Positions 8,765 through 17,839 of a stretch of DNA of 64,000 nucleotides are shown here, one piece after another. The notes under the pieces were generated by a model. The model searched no databases and had not been told where the DNA came from. It saw only the letters and a list, made by a program, of their open reading frames with translations. The DNA is from Arthrobacter sp042667405. Lineage in GTDB: Bacteria > Actinomycetota > Actinomycetes > Actinomycetales > Micrococcaceae. Each line of letters opens with the position of its first letter. Position 1 is the stretch's first letter. The DNA lies in contig NZ_JBHVAL010000015.1 in assembly GCF_042667405.1 (NCBI RefSeq), positions 53,280 through 117,279 of the forward strand, written 5' to 3'. The position numbers were made by a program, and so were the translations under genes.

Positions 8765-10516
8765 TCAGCGGAGAGGAACGATGTCATCCACTCCCATACG
8801 CGCGGCATCGGCCGATTCGTCATCGGGTTGCTGTTGGCTGAGTCGCTCAGCCTCCACCCGTGCAAGGTAGTGCTTGATCTCGCTTTCACGCTGGGCATCG
8901 CTCCAGCCAAGGATTTCTCCCATCAGCTTAGCCACTACGGGCGCCGCAGACACACCCCGGTCCCAGGCTTCAATGGAGATCCGGGTGCGGCGGGTCAGGA
9001 CATCATCGACGTGCCGGGCACCCTCGTGGGTTGTTGCGTAGACGACTTCGGCGGCGAGATAGTCATCGGCGCCAGGCAGCGGCTCACCCAGCTCGGGCCT
9101 TGCGGAGATCACGGACAGCACTTCCGATGCCATGGATCCAAAGCGATTAAGCAGGTGTTCCACCCGTGCCACATGTACCCCGGCCTGCTCTGCAGACCTG
9201 CCACGCCGGTTCCAGGCTGCCTTGAATCCTTCGGCACCCAACAGGGGAATAGTGTCCGTGCAGCTGGAGGGGACGCGTTCATCCATGGCCCTGGTTGCCT
9301 CGTCCACGGCATCCTTGGCCATGACCCGGTAAGTGGTGTACTTTCCACCGGCCACCACAACCAGTCCCGGGACGGGATGGGCCACGACGTGTTCGCGCGA
9401 CAACTTGGCGGTGGAGTCATTATCGCCGGCCAGGAGCGGTCGCAAACCGGCGTAAACGCCTTCCACATCCTCGCGGGTCAGCGGGCGCTTGAGTACTTTG
9501 TTGACGTGTTCCAGCACATAGTCGATGTCCTTGCTGGAGGCAGCCGGATGGGCTTTATCCAGCTTCCAGTCAGTATCGGTAGTCCCGATGATCCAGTGCC
9601 TGCCCCAGGGGATCACAAACAGCACGGACTTTTCAGTCCGAAGGATCAAACCCACCGTGGATTGGAAACGGTCGCGTGGCACCACCAAGTGAATGCCCTT
9701 CGAGGCACGGACTTTGAGCTGACCGCGGTCCGTCACCATGGCCTGTGTTTCGTCCGTCCACACGCCGGTGGCATTCACCACTTGCTTGGCCCGCACTTCG
9801 AAGACAGTGCCGTCTTCCTGGTTTTCCACTTTGGCGCCCACCACTCGCTCGCCTTCGCGGAGGAAGTCCACAACACGCACGCGGTTGGCAGCGTGCGCGC
9901 CATAATGCGCTGCGGTCCGCACCAGGTTGACCACGAGGCGGGCATCGTCCACCTGGGCGTCGTAGTAGCGGATGGAACCCACGAAGGCGTCATCTTTGAG
10001 GCTGGGCGCGGCACGCAGCGTGCCGCGCCGGAAGAGGTGCTTGTGCATGGGTACGCCGCGGCTGTGACCGGACGTCAACCCCAAAGTGTCGTACAGCATG
10101 ATGCCCGCCCCCACGTAGGGGCGCTCCCAGAAGCGGCGGGTGAGCGGGTAGAGGAAGGGCACAGGGCGCACCAGGTGCGGAGCGATCTGCTGGATCAACA
10201 ATCCGCGTTCCTGAAGGGCCTCTTGGACGAGACCGAAATCCAGCATCTCCAGATAGCGCAGGCCACCATGAATGAGCTTGGAGGACCTCGATGACGTACC
10301 CGAGGCCCAGTCCCTGGCTTCCACGATCCCAACGGTGAGTCCCCGCGTGACTGCATCCAAGGCAGCACCGGCGCCCACCACGCCACCGCCGACGATCAAG
10401 ATGTCCAGTTCCTTGCCCGGCTCGGCAGTGGATTTCAGGACATCAATGGATGCGGCACGGGATTCCGGGCTCAGTGCTCCCGGAGATGCCTGTGGACCGC
10501 CTGCGACATTGCTCAT
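8765..10516 (-). CDS. glpD: Aerobic glycerol-3-phosphate dehydrogenase
   Basis: This FAD-dependent enzyme oxidises glycerol-3-phosphate to dihydroxyacetone phosphate at the inner face of the membrane and passes electrons to quinone. The 583-residue protein shows the N-terminal dinucleotide-binding motif IVGGGVVGAGAALDA, the GlpD signature SSKLIHGGLRYLE, and a C-terminal DAO_C-like region that includes GEILGWSDAQRE and ends in the acidic tail DDESADAARMGVDDIVPLR. The ATG at 10516 is preceded by GAGGAGG with six bases spacing. A TTG 21 bases upstream would place that site inside the gene and is rejected. No glpF or glpK is adjacent. Confidence 0.95.
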   Translation of the reverse strand: MSNVAGGPQASPGALSPESRAASIDVLKSTAEPGKELDILIVGGGVVGAGAALDAVTRGLTVGIVEARDWASGTSSRSSKLIHGGLRYLEMLDFGLVQEALQERGLLIQQIAPHLVRPVPFLYPLTRRFWERPYVGAGIMLYDTLGLTSGHSRGVPMHKHLFRRGTLRAAPSLKDDAFVGSIRYYDAQVDDARLVVNLVRTAAHYGAHAANRVRVVDFLREGERVVGAKVENQEDGTVFEVRAKQVVNATGVWTDETQAMVTDRGQLKVRASKGIHLVVPRDRFQSTVGLILRTEKSVLFVIPWGRHWIIGTTDTDWKLDKAHPAASSKDIDYVLEHVNKVLKRPLTREDVEGVYAGLRPLLAGDNDSTAKLSREHVVAHPVPGLVVVAGGKYTTYRVMAKDAVDEATRAMDERVPSSCTDTIPLLGAEGFKAAWNRRGRSAEQAGVHVARVEHLLNRFGSMASEVLSVISARPELGEPLPGADDYLAAEVVYATTHEGARHVDDVLTRRTRISIEAWDRGVSAAPVVAKLMGEILGWSDAQRESEIKHYLARVEAERLSQQQPDDESADAARMGVDDIVPLR

Positions 10517-10606
10517 CGGACCCCTCCTCAAACGCAACAGCTGGTAATCCCCTACCCTACTTGCTGGCCGCCGCCTTGGGCAGGGCTGCCGTTCCGCTCT
10601 GAAGGT

Positions 10607-11740
10607 TTAGCCGAGGTACGGAGAGACGACGACGTCTACTCGCTGGAATTCCTTCAGGTCGGAGTAGCCGGTGGTCGCCATGGAACGGCGCAGCGCGCCA
10701 ATCAGGTTGGACGTTCCATCGGTGTGGTGGCCCGGCCCGAACAGGACTTCCTCGAGCGGTCCGACGGTGCCAACGTTGACGCGGTCGCCGCGCGGGGAAT
10801 CCAGGTGGTGGGCTTCCGGCCCCCAGTGCCAGCCACGGCCCGGGGCTTCTTCGGCGCGGGCAAGGGCACTGCCGAGCATGACTGCGTCCGCGCCCATGGC
10901 GATGGCCTTGACGATGTCGCCGGAGCGGCCCATGCCGCCGTCGGCAATGACGTGGACGTAACGTCCGCCGGACTCATCCATGTAGTCACGGCGGGCCGCG
11001 GCGACGTCGGAGATGGCTGAGGCCATCGGCGAGTGAATGCCAAGCGCACGGCGGGTGGTGGTCGTGGCGCCGCCGCCGAAGCCCACCAGGACGCCGGCCG
11101 CGCCGGTCCGCATCAGGTGCAGGGCGGGCGTGTAACCGGCCGCGCCACCGACAATGACGGGAACGTCAAGTTCGTAGATGAACTGCTTGAGGTTAAGTGG
11201 TTCATGGTTCTTGGAGACGTGCTCGGCAGAGACCGTGGTACCGCGGATGACAAAGATGTCGACGCCGGCAGCCACCACGGTCTTGTAGTGCTCCTGTGTG
11301 CGCTGTGGGGTGAGGGAACCCGCTACGGTCACGCCTGCGGCGCGGATTTCGGCCAGACGGGAGCTAATGAGTTCCGGCTGCACGGGAGCTTGGTACAGCT
11401 CCTGCATCCGCCGGGTAACGGCCGGGCTGCTGGTCTCGTCGGCCAAGCCTGCGATCTCGTCAAGGACCTTCTGCGGGTCCTCGTACCTGGTCCACAGTCC
11501 TTCCAGATCCAGGACGCCGAGGCCTCCCAAGCGCCCCAGGGCGATGGCGGTCTCCGGGGACATCACCGAGTCCATCGGCGCCGCGATGACGGGCATGTCG
11601 AATTTGTAGGCGTCGATCTGCCAGGAGACAGAGACGTCCTTCGGGTCGCGCGTCCGGCGATTCGGAACGATCGCGATGTCATCCAGGGAGTAGGCACGAC
11701 GCCCACGCTTGCCACGGCCAATCTCAATCTCATAAGTCAC
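10607..11740 (-). CDS. guaB3: GuaB3 family IMP dehydrogenase-related protein
   Basis: This 377-residue (beta/alpha)8-barrel protein belongs to the GuaB3 branch of the IMPDH/GMP reductase family. It begins TYEIEIGRGKRGRRAYSLDD, lacks CBS domains, and has the substrate-phosphate loop IADGGMGRSGDIVKA. The loop that in IMPDH carries the catalytic cysteine reads GFGGGATTTTR here, so that cysteine is missing. GTG at 11740 was chosen because homologues start at this point; the longer frame adds a leader with no similarity. GuaB3 lies near guaB in most actinobacteria, but its reaction there is not settled; cyanobacterial GuaB3 has been described as a GMP reductase. Confidence 0.93.
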   Translation of the reverse strand: MTYEIEIGRGKRGRRAYSLDDIAIVPNRRTRDPKDVSVSWQIDAYKFDMPVIAAPMDSVMSPETAIALGRLGGLGVLDLEGLWTRYEDPQKVLDEIAGLADETSSPAVTRRMQELYQAPVQPELISSRLAEIRAAGVTVAGSLTPQRTQEHYKTVVAAGVDIFVIRGTTVSAEHVSKNHEPLNLKQFIYELDVPVIVGGAAGYTPALHLMRTGAAGVLVGFGGGATTTTRRALGIHSPMASAISDVAAARRDYMDESGGRYVHVIADGGMGRSGDIVKAIAMGADAVMLGSALARAEEAPGRGWHWGPEAHHLDSPRGDRVNVGTVGPLEEVLFGPGHHTDGTSNLIGALRRSMATTGYSDLKEFQRVDVVVSPYLG

Positions 11741-11889
11741 GGCTCCAACTTTACTGGACCCTTCCAGGATCCCGGGACCGCCCCGCATGGGCCCGGCGGC
11801 TTTCCACATGGGCAGGTGTGCCCATGGCAGCATCCTGCGCGAATCGGATAGCCTGCGGAAAACACACGTACACCATGCAAGGGGGACCC

Positions 11890-12789
11890 ATGGCGCCCGG
11901 ACTCTACGGAGCCGACATTGAACAGCTCCGGTCGTTATCCAAACAGATGGGACAGGCTGGAAGCCGGCTCCAGAACCAGGAACTCCAGATCAACGGCCTG
12001 ATTTCCACCGTTGCATGGAAGGGCGCTGACGGAGAGCGTTTCCGCCGCGAGTGGAGCAGCACTCTGCGACCCCTGCTGCACAAGGCCTCCCGCTCCCTGG
12101 AGGACGTATCCAAGACGTTGCGCACGCAGGCTGACGAACAGCAACAGGCCAGCACACAGGGTGGGTCCTCCGGCGGAGGGACTACTGGGTCCACCAGCCC
12201 GCAGGCTCCTGGGGGCACTGTCAGCGGCGACACCCCGACCACCGGGTTGGAGGGACTGTTCAGCGTCACCGGCAGCCAGGAATGGTGGGCCGGCAACGCC
12301 CTCGTCACGGCCAACGGCTTGGTGGCGGACTCCATCCTGGCCCGGATGGCCCAAGGCGGATTGGTCACGCAACTGACCAAGTGGCCTTGGCTTAGTGCCC
12401 AGTACGGCCAGGCCGCCGGTGCCGGGTACGTCAGGGGCACCCAACTGCTCAACGGCGCTTCCATGCTCGGCCGTCTCTCCGGAGCCTTGGGCGTAGTCAC
12501 CGGCGGGTTGCAGGTTTACCAGGGGATCCAGACAGGACACCCGGGAATGGCTGTGGACGGCGGCATTTCCGCGGCCCTGGCCGTGGGTAGTTTCGTTCCG
12601 GTGATCGGTCCTGCCTGCGCCATCGCCGGCATCGCCTGGGGTGGCTTGGGCCTTTTGGCGACCAACATGGGCTACGACTCCGCGTCTTCCATGATCGCTG
12701 ATGGCGCAAAACATGTCTGGGAAGGAGCCCAGGACGCCGCAGGGGCAGTAGCCGACGGCGCCAAGAAGGTCTGGGGATGGCTCACCTGA
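11890..12789 (+). CDS. WXG100-type N-terminal protein with hydrophobic C-terminal region
   Basis: This ~299-residue protein starts with two helices bracketing a WxG turn (VAWKGADGERFRREW), the hallmark of ESX/type VII secretion substrates. A Gly/Ser/Thr/Pro-rich linker follows at residues ~95-120. The C-terminal half is rich in Gly, Ala and Val, with hydrophobic stretches (GALGVVTGGLQVYQG, SAALAVGSFVPVIGPACAIAG) resembling glycine-zipper or membrane-inserting segments. ATG 11890 was chosen because AGGGGG lies four bases upstream; an ATG at 11875 is possible. The next gene follows after 49 bases on the same strand. I infer a secreted or pore-forming-type effector, but no secretion machinery is present in the window. 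Confidence 0.7.
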   Translation: MAPGLYGADIEQLRSLSKQMGQAGSRLQNQELQINGLISTVAWKGADGERFRREWSSTLRPLLHKASRSLEDVSKTLRTQADEQQQASTQGGSSGGGTTGSTSPQAPGGTVSGDTPTTGLEGLFSVTGSQEWWAGNALVTANGLVADSILARMAQGGLVTQLTKWPWLSAQYGQAAGAGYVRGTQLLNGASMLGRLSGALGVVTGGLQVYQGIQTGHPGMAVDGGISAALAVGSFVPVIGPACAIAGIAWGGLGLLATNMGYDSASSMIADGAKHVWEGAQDAAGAVADGAKKVWGWLT

Positions 12790-12838
12790 CCGCGCAACTT
12801 CCTAGACTGGACAGAGAACCCCACAAGAGAAGGCAGAA

Positions 12839-13468
12839 ATGACCACCCAGACCGAAGAAAACCAAGCACTGCTCATCACCGAACATGAGCTCATTGCACT
12901 CATCGCGCTGGCTGGCACCGACGGCGCCCTGCGGTGCCAGACCCTGTTCCGCCTCGACCACGCCGCGGGGGCTCCGCTGGAACAGGCAGGAGTCGCCACG
13001 CTGTTGGAACGCGGGTTGATGAAGGTCGAAAACGACACACTCCTTCCGGTTGGGCCGGCCGCCACCGTCACGGCTGTCCTGGCCGATTCCACGGCATGGT
13101 TGGAAACAGCGCTCGTCACGCCGTCCTCGGAGCACGTTTCCTTTATGTTCGGCGCAGAGCAGGGCGCCCTGTTGCTCAATCTGAGCAAGTACGGCGTTCA
13201 CGAGCTGCACCCCATCACGGGCGCTGAAGGGATGGTCACCACTGCAGTACAGATGGCCGACTACTACCTGAACCAAGCACCGGACGGCTTCCCCGCTGCC
13301 GCGACCACCCGCCGACACTTCGACGACGGAACCTCCCGCGCTGTGCACGTCAAAGCTGAGGCCGATGGTTCACTGTCGATCGCTGCGGGCGAAGGCGAAA
13401 ACCTCGACTCGACGGCCCTTACGCGTGATCAACTCGACGCCCGCGTCCGTGCAGGCCTGGAGCGATAA
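12839..13468 (+). CDS. Uncharacterised protein, possibly EspG-like chaperone of the WXG locus
   Basis: This 209-residue soluble protein has no signal peptide or membrane segment. Its N-terminal part (TEHELIALIALAG followed by LLERGLMKVENDTLLPVGPA) resembles the winged, winnow-like opening of EspG-type ESX chaperones: a helical start, a short hairpin, then a middle section with alternating strands. The similarity is judged by eye and is weak. An ATG with AGAGAAGGCAG upstream supports the start. It lies between the WXG protein and a four-helix membrane protein, five bases before the latter, which suggests a three-gene operon. I do not recognise a catalytic motif. Confidence 0.55.
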   Translation: MTTQTEENQALLITEHELIALIALAGTDGALRCQTLFRLDHAAGAPLEQAGVATLLERGLMKVENDTLLPVGPAATVTAVLADSTAWLETALVTPSSEHVSFMFGAEQGALLLNLSKYGVHELHPITGAEGMVTTAVQMADYYLNQAPDGFPAAATTRRHFDDGTSRAVHVKAEADGSLSIAAGEGENLDSTALTRDQLDARVRAGLER

Positions 13469-13473
13469 GCCGG

Positions 13474-14124
13474 GTGAGTGACCAGTCAGGCCCTGCACCG
13501 CTCTACCACTCAGACCGCTCCCTGGACTATTGGCTTTCCCCCGAGCTTGCCGCCATCACACCGGCAAATGCACGCTCCCGCCTGCGTGAGCTCGCCAGCG
13601 CCCGGGGATCGTACATGGGCGCGTGGGCTGCCGGAATCGGCGTCGGTGCGGTCCTTGTCCTTCTGGGCGTGGTCCTTTCTGTTCGGCTCGGCACTCCCGT
13701 AACGCTTCCTGCCCTCGGCCTTCCCGGCGCCGCCCTTGCCGCACTGTGCGGAATATTCTTCGTGCGGGTTCGGGACCGGTTGCCGCGGACAAGCCGGGCG
13801 CTGGTCAATCGTGGGCCTGGTGGCCTTCGAGGAGCTCTCTCCTTTGGGGCGTTCGTCCTGATCGTCTTCGTGGGGGTGTTCGCTTTCACGGCCAAACCCT
13901 CCACCTGGCAGGATCCTGAGGCACTGCTGACGCTGGCGACGGTTCTCGCATCTATGGTCTGCCTCCTCGTGGTTGGGATCATCGTCCCGGCCACCATCGC
14001 GGGCCGTTCGCGGGAATCCCTTCGCCGCAAGGCTGCAAAAGATCCGCGCTTCCGGGGGCTGCTGGAACAGGACCTGGCCACCTGGCGGGATCCCTACGGA
14101 CAAGCCGGATACGGCCCGCTCTAA
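13474..14124 (+). CDS. Four-helix membrane protein of the WXG locus
   Basis: This 216-residue protein has a soluble N-terminus (~45 residues) and four hydrophobic segments (about residues 49-70, 77-97, 122-142 and 153-176). It ends in a basic then soluble C-terminal tail (RKAAKDPRFRGLLEQDLATWRD). The start is a GTG five bases after the preceding stop. No family is recognised; position suggests it acts with the WXG protein and the EspG-like protein. Its TAA stop shares bases with the TAG stop of the convergent ABC transporter gene (14121-14124). Confidence 0.65.
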   Translation: MSDQSGPAPLYHSDRSLDYWLSPELAAITPANARSRLRELASARGSYMGAWAAGIGVGAVLVLLGVVLSVRLGTPVTLPALGLPGAALAALCGIFFVRVRDRLPRTSRALVNRGPGGLRGALSFGAFVLIVFVGVFAFTAKPSTWQDPEALLTLATVLASMVCLLVVGIIVPATIAGRSRESLRRKAAKDPRFRGLLEQDLATWRDPYGQAGYGPL

Positions 14125-16022
14125 GCCTCAGGAGCCGCCCGGCTGGTCTCGTCCACTGAGAGCTGGGATTCGAACATCCGGAAGTACCTGCCCCGAAGCG
14201 CGACAAGTTCCTTGTGGGTACCTTGCTCTGCGATGCGCCCGTCTTCGAGCATGTAGACGATGTCCGCCTTCTCTATGGTGGCCAGGCGATGGCTGATGGC
14301 GATGATGGTACTGCTGCGGTCCGCGAAAAGCCTCGTGAAGATGCGATGTTCGGCCAGGGCATCAATGGCGGAGGTGGGCTCGTCCATCACCATGAACGAT
14401 GCATCGCGGTAGAAGTTGCGGGCCATTGCCAACCGCTGCCACTGACCGCCGGATAGCCCGCTTCCCTTCCGTCCGCGGGGATCTTCCATCCAGTTGCTGA
14501 CGTGGTTCTCCAGACCGTTGGGGAGCTTGTTGATGAATTCCATGGCTTCGGCATCGGCTGCCGCCCTTCGGATGCGGGGATCGTCCCGCGGCAGGTCGAC
14601 ATCACCGAGATAGATGTTCTCGGCTGCTGTGGCGAACTCGTACTTCAGGAACTCCTGGCTGAGGACCGCCAGGTGCCGGTGCCAGCTGGTCACGTCGATT
14701 CCTGCCAGATCCTTGCCGTCCAACAGCACCTGCCCTGAATCGGGCCGGTACAGCCCGGCCAAGATCCGGATCAAAGTGGACTTGCCCGCACCGTTCTCCC
14801 CCACGATCGCGATGTGCTGCCCTGCCCTGATGGTCATGGAAATACCTTTGATGACTTCGATGTCGCTGCCTGTGTAGCTGAGGCGGATGTCCCGCAGCTC
14901 GACAGTTGTGGGTGACACGGCCAAGGGTTCCTCCTTGCCGCTGGGCACGGGCAAGGCCATGAACAGTTCGTAGTCTTTGAGGTTGGCCAAGTCCTCGTCG
15001 ATGGAACTCAGCGAAGACACCAGATTGTTCGCCGTGGACAGGGCCCTGCTCACGATCTGCTGGACATACAGGAACTGGCCCACAGGCTGTGCCCTGGCAA
15101 TGATCTGACCCACCACCCACACCAGTGACACAACTTCGGCACCGTATTGCAGGGAGTCGGCGGCCAATTGTTTGGGAATATACCGCTTTTGGAAATCGAG
15201 TCGCCGGCGTTCGTCGGCATCACGCAAACGGGAGCGCAAGTCCATGAGGTAGCGAACGATGCCGTATAGCCGCATCTCGGCGATATGTTGTGGTCGAAGC
15301 AGGTTCTGCTCGATCATCCTGCGTTGTCGCCGTGAATCCACCTGGGTGTTCCAGTGCGCTATCTGCTCCCGGGACAACTTGAACTGGAGGTACACGCTGG
15401 GCACGATCGCGACCAGGACAATCACGGCGATCCACCAGCTCACCAACACCAGCGCACCAATGGCAAGGATCACTGAAACGAGCTGGGTGAAGATGGCCGC
15501 GATCCGGTCCAGTACCCGTGCATAGGAATCGGAGAAGCGCTTGGCTCGGTCGTAGAGATCCACGGTCTCTTTGTCGTCATAGCGCCAGAAGTCCAGGGCG
15601 AGGAAACGCTCGTACATCAGATCGCCCACGATGGCGCCGACCCTGAAGCTCATCAATTGCTGGATGTAGCGGTCCACGCTGCTGAAGGATCCCCAAAACA
15701 GGCCCAGGGCGGCGGTGATGACGACGTACAGAATCGCCCGGGGACCGGCGTCGGGGTCTCCTGCGTATCCGGCCGCCAGGGCCGTGGTGGTCAACGCTGC
15801 GAAGTAGGTGGTGACCAGTGGCAAGGCGGCGGAAATGATCGAGCCGAGGACTTTCATGATCACCGCTGCCGGTGAGGCTTTGAAGCTCACCTTCAGGACC
15901 TGCCCGACGGCGCGTGCGTACGGCCGCAAGGCCAGCTTGCGGGCCTGCGCCTTGCCGGGTTGGGCCGGACTCAGCGGGACCGACTCCGGGTGCTGCCGCG
16001 GCTGTGCGGGCTTTTCTGACAT
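14121..16022 (-). CDS. ABC exporter half-transporter (fused membrane and ATPase domains)
   Basis: The 633-residue protein has an N-terminal exporter-type membrane domain (about six helices within residues 50-330) and a C-terminal ATPase. The ATPase shows Walker A GENGAGKS at 408-415, signature LSGGQ at 523-527, Walker B MVMDE at 544-548 and a switch histidine in AISHRLAT. Fused exporters of this kind work as dimers and move lipids, peptides or drugs outward; the substrate cannot be told from sequence. The signature segment GSGLSGGQWQRLAMARNFYRD is typical of the MsbA/lipid-exporter-like group. The gene stands alone and converges on the WXG-locus membrane protein gene with overlapping stop codons. 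Confidence 0.93.
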   Translation of the reverse strand: MSEKPAQPRQHPESVPLSPAQPGKAQARKLALRPYARAVGQVLKVSFKASPAAVIMKVLGSIISAALPLVTTYFAALTTTALAAGYAGDPDAGPRAILYVVITAALGLFWGSFSSVDRYIQQLMSFRVGAIVGDLMYERFLALDFWRYDDKETVDLYDRAKRFSDSYARVLDRIAAIFTQLVSVILAIGALVLVSWWIAVIVLVAIVPSVYLQFKLSREQIAHWNTQVDSRRQRRMIEQNLLRPQHIAEMRLYGIVRYLMDLRSRLRDADERRRLDFQKRYIPKQLAADSLQYGAEVVSLVWVVGQIIARAQPVGQFLYVQQIVSRALSTANNLVSSLSSIDEDLANLKDYELFMALPVPSGKEEPLAVSPTTVELRDIRLSYTGSDIEVIKGISMTIRAGQHIAIVGENGAGKSTLIRILAGLYRPDSGQVLLDGKDLAGIDVTSWHRHLAVLSQEFLKYEFATAAENIYLGDVDLPRDDPRIRRAAADAEAMEFINKLPNGLENHVSNWMEDPRGRKGSGLSGGQWQRLAMARNFYRDASFMVMDEPTSAIDALAEHRIFTRLFADRSSTIIAISHRLATIEKADIVYMLEDGRIAEQGTHKELVALRGRYFRMFESQLSVDETSRAAPEA

Positions 16023-16085
16023 GTGCCCAGCCTATTCCCGTGCACCGACATCCGGCCCCGATGATCACGCCGGATGGTTAAACAA

Positions 16086-16116
16086 CTGATCCCCGCGGAA
16101 AATCCGCGGGGATCAG
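16086..16116 (-). terminator. Intrinsic terminator of guaB
   Basis: Perfect 13-base arms (16086-16098 and 16104-16116) enclose a five-base AAAAT/ATTTT loop immediately after the guaB stop. TTGTTT follows on the minus strand. Confidence 0.85.
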
Positions 16117-16123
16117 CAGCTGC

Positions 16124-17635
16124 TTACCGGGAGCCGTAGTTGGGGGCTTCCACTGTCATCTGGATGTCGTGCGGGTGCGATTCCTTCAAACCTGCAGGAG
16201 TGATGCGGACGAACTTGCCGCGTGCCTTGAGCTCGGCGATGGTAGGCGCTCCCGTGTAGAACATCGTCTGGCGGAGACCGCCGACCAGCTGGTAGGCAAC
16301 CGATGCCAGCGGGCCACGGAAGGCAACGCGGCCCTCGATGCCTTCGGGGATGAGCTTGTCATCGCCGGAGACGTCGGCCTGGAAGTAGCGGTCCTTGGAG
16401 TAGGACGTGTTCTTGCCGCGGGACTGCATGGCGCCCAGCGAACCCATTCCGCGGTAGCTCTTGAACTGCTTGCCATTGACGAAGATGAGCTCCCCCGGGG
16501 ACTCCTCACAGCCTGCCAGGAGGGAGCCAAGCATGACGGTGTCGGCTCCGGCGACCAGCGCTTTGCCGATGTCGCCCGAGTACTGGAGGCCGCCGTCGGC
16601 GATCAGCGGAACGCCGGCAGGGATGGCAGCCTTGGCGGATTCGTAGATGGCGGTGATCTGCGGGACACCGACGCCGGCAACAACGCGGGTGGTGCAGATG
16701 GATCCGGGACCAACGCCAACCTTGATGCCGTCAGCGCCGGCGTCGATCAATGCCTGGGCGCCTTCGCGCGTGGCTGCCTGGCCGCCGATGACGTCCACGT
16801 GGGCCGCGACGGGATCGGACTTCAGGCGGCGGATCATGTCCAGAACGCCCTGGGAATGGCCGTTGGCGGTGTCCACGAACAGCGCGTCCACGCCGGCGTC
16901 GATCAGCTTCATGGCGCGTTCCCAGCCGTCACCAAAGAAGCCGATGGCAGCGCCCACCCGGAGGCGGCCTTCGTCGTCCTTGGTGGCAAGCGGGTACTGC
17001 TCTGCCTTGGTGAAGTCCTTGGTGGTGATGAGGCCCTTCAAACGGCCTTGCTCGTCCACCAACGGGAGCTTCTCGATCTTGTTGGTGGCCAGCTTGTGCG
17101 AGGCTTCTTCCCGGCTGATGCCCACGTGCCCGGTAATCAGCGGCATTTTGGTCATGGTGTCGCTGACGCGGCGGGTCGGGAACTCCGATTCGGGGATGAA
17201 TCGGGTGTCGCGGTTGGTGACGATGCCCAGGAGCCGTCCCTCGGGATCCACTACCGGAAGGCCGGAGACGCGGTAACGGGAGCACAGTTCGTCGAGCTCC
17301 TGGAGCGTGGCTTCCGGGTTGATGGTCAACGGGTTGGTGATCATGCCGGACTCGCTGCGCTTGACGCGGTCCACGTGCTCAGCCTGGTCGTCGATGGCGA
17401 GGTTGCGGTGAACCACGCCCAGGCCACCCTGGCGTGCCATGGCGATGGCCATACGGGACTCCGTGACGGTGTCCATGGCAGCGGAAAGCAGCGGCGTCTG
17501 CACGCTGATGCGCTTGGAAATCCGGGAGGAGGTGTCTGCTTCGGACGGAATGACATCCGTGTGTCCCGGGAGCAACAGAACGTCGTCGTAGGTCAGGCCA
17601 ATGAGGCCAAAGGGATTGTGTTCGGGCTGGGTCAT
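16124..17635 (-). CDS. guaB: IMP dehydrogenase
   Basis: This enzyme oxidises IMP to XMP with NAD+, the committed step of GMP synthesis. The 503-residue protein has the standard layout. A barrel start (LTYDDVLLLPG) comes first, followed by two CBS domains inserted at about residues 97-215. The active-site loop GPGSICTTR contains the catalytic Cys314, and the phosphate-binding segment is IADGGLQYSGDIGKALVAGAD. The flap region carries SRGKNTSYSKDRYF. The start is an ATG at 17635. CBS domains normally sense purine nucleotides. A hairpin lies in the presumed leader upstream (17693-17715). Confidence 0.98.
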   Translation of the reverse strand: MTQPEHNPFGLIGLTYDDVLLLPGHTDVIPSEADTSSRISKRISVQTPLLSAAMDTVTESRMAIAMARQGGLGVVHRNLAIDDQAEHVDRVKRSESGMITNPLTINPEATLQELDELCSRYRVSGLPVVDPEGRLLGIVTNRDTRFIPESEFPTRRVSDTMTKMPLITGHVGISREEASHKLATNKIEKLPLVDEQGRLKGLITTKDFTKAEQYPLATKDDEGRLRVGAAIGFFGDGWERAMKLIDAGVDALFVDTANGHSQGVLDMIRRLKSDPVAAHVDVIGGQAATREGAQALIDAGADGIKVGVGPGSICTTRVVAGVGVPQITAIYESAKAAIPAGVPLIADGGLQYSGDIGKALVAGADTVMLGSLLAGCEESPGELIFVNGKQFKSYRGMGSLGAMQSRGKNTSYSKDRYFQADVSGDDKLIPEGIEGRVAFRGPLASVAYQLVGGLRQTMFYTGAPTIAELKARGKFVRITPAGLKESHPHDIQMTVEAPNYGSR

Positions 17636-17692
17636 GAGTGCGCCTCTTACCTTGGTTCCGGGGGCTTAACTGGTAGGGGTTGCAACTGATGA

Positions 17693-17715
17693 CCAGCCCG
17701 TCATTACGGGACTGG
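17693..17715 (-). other. Leader hairpin upstream of guaB
   Basis: The minus strand reads CCAG-T-CCCGT, a four-base loop AATG, then ACGGGCTGG. This gives a nine-pair stem with one bulged T, about 60 bases before the guaB start. It could be a regulatory leader or an unrelated stem; no known riboswitch is recognised. Confidence 0.3.
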
Positions 17716-17839
17716 CCTGTGCAGAAGTGTTGAATAAATAGTAGAACCTCAGCGGCGATCGCCATATTCCGTAACGCCGGAGTGTGAGCAACAGCACTGG
17801 CGGCAGGCCGCCGTCGTCCGTTTCTCCGCTGTCGCGGAC

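Noticed and set aside
16169..17689. 506-codon plus-strand frame over guaB
   Set aside because: Antisense shadow; guaB is complete and conserved on the minus strand.
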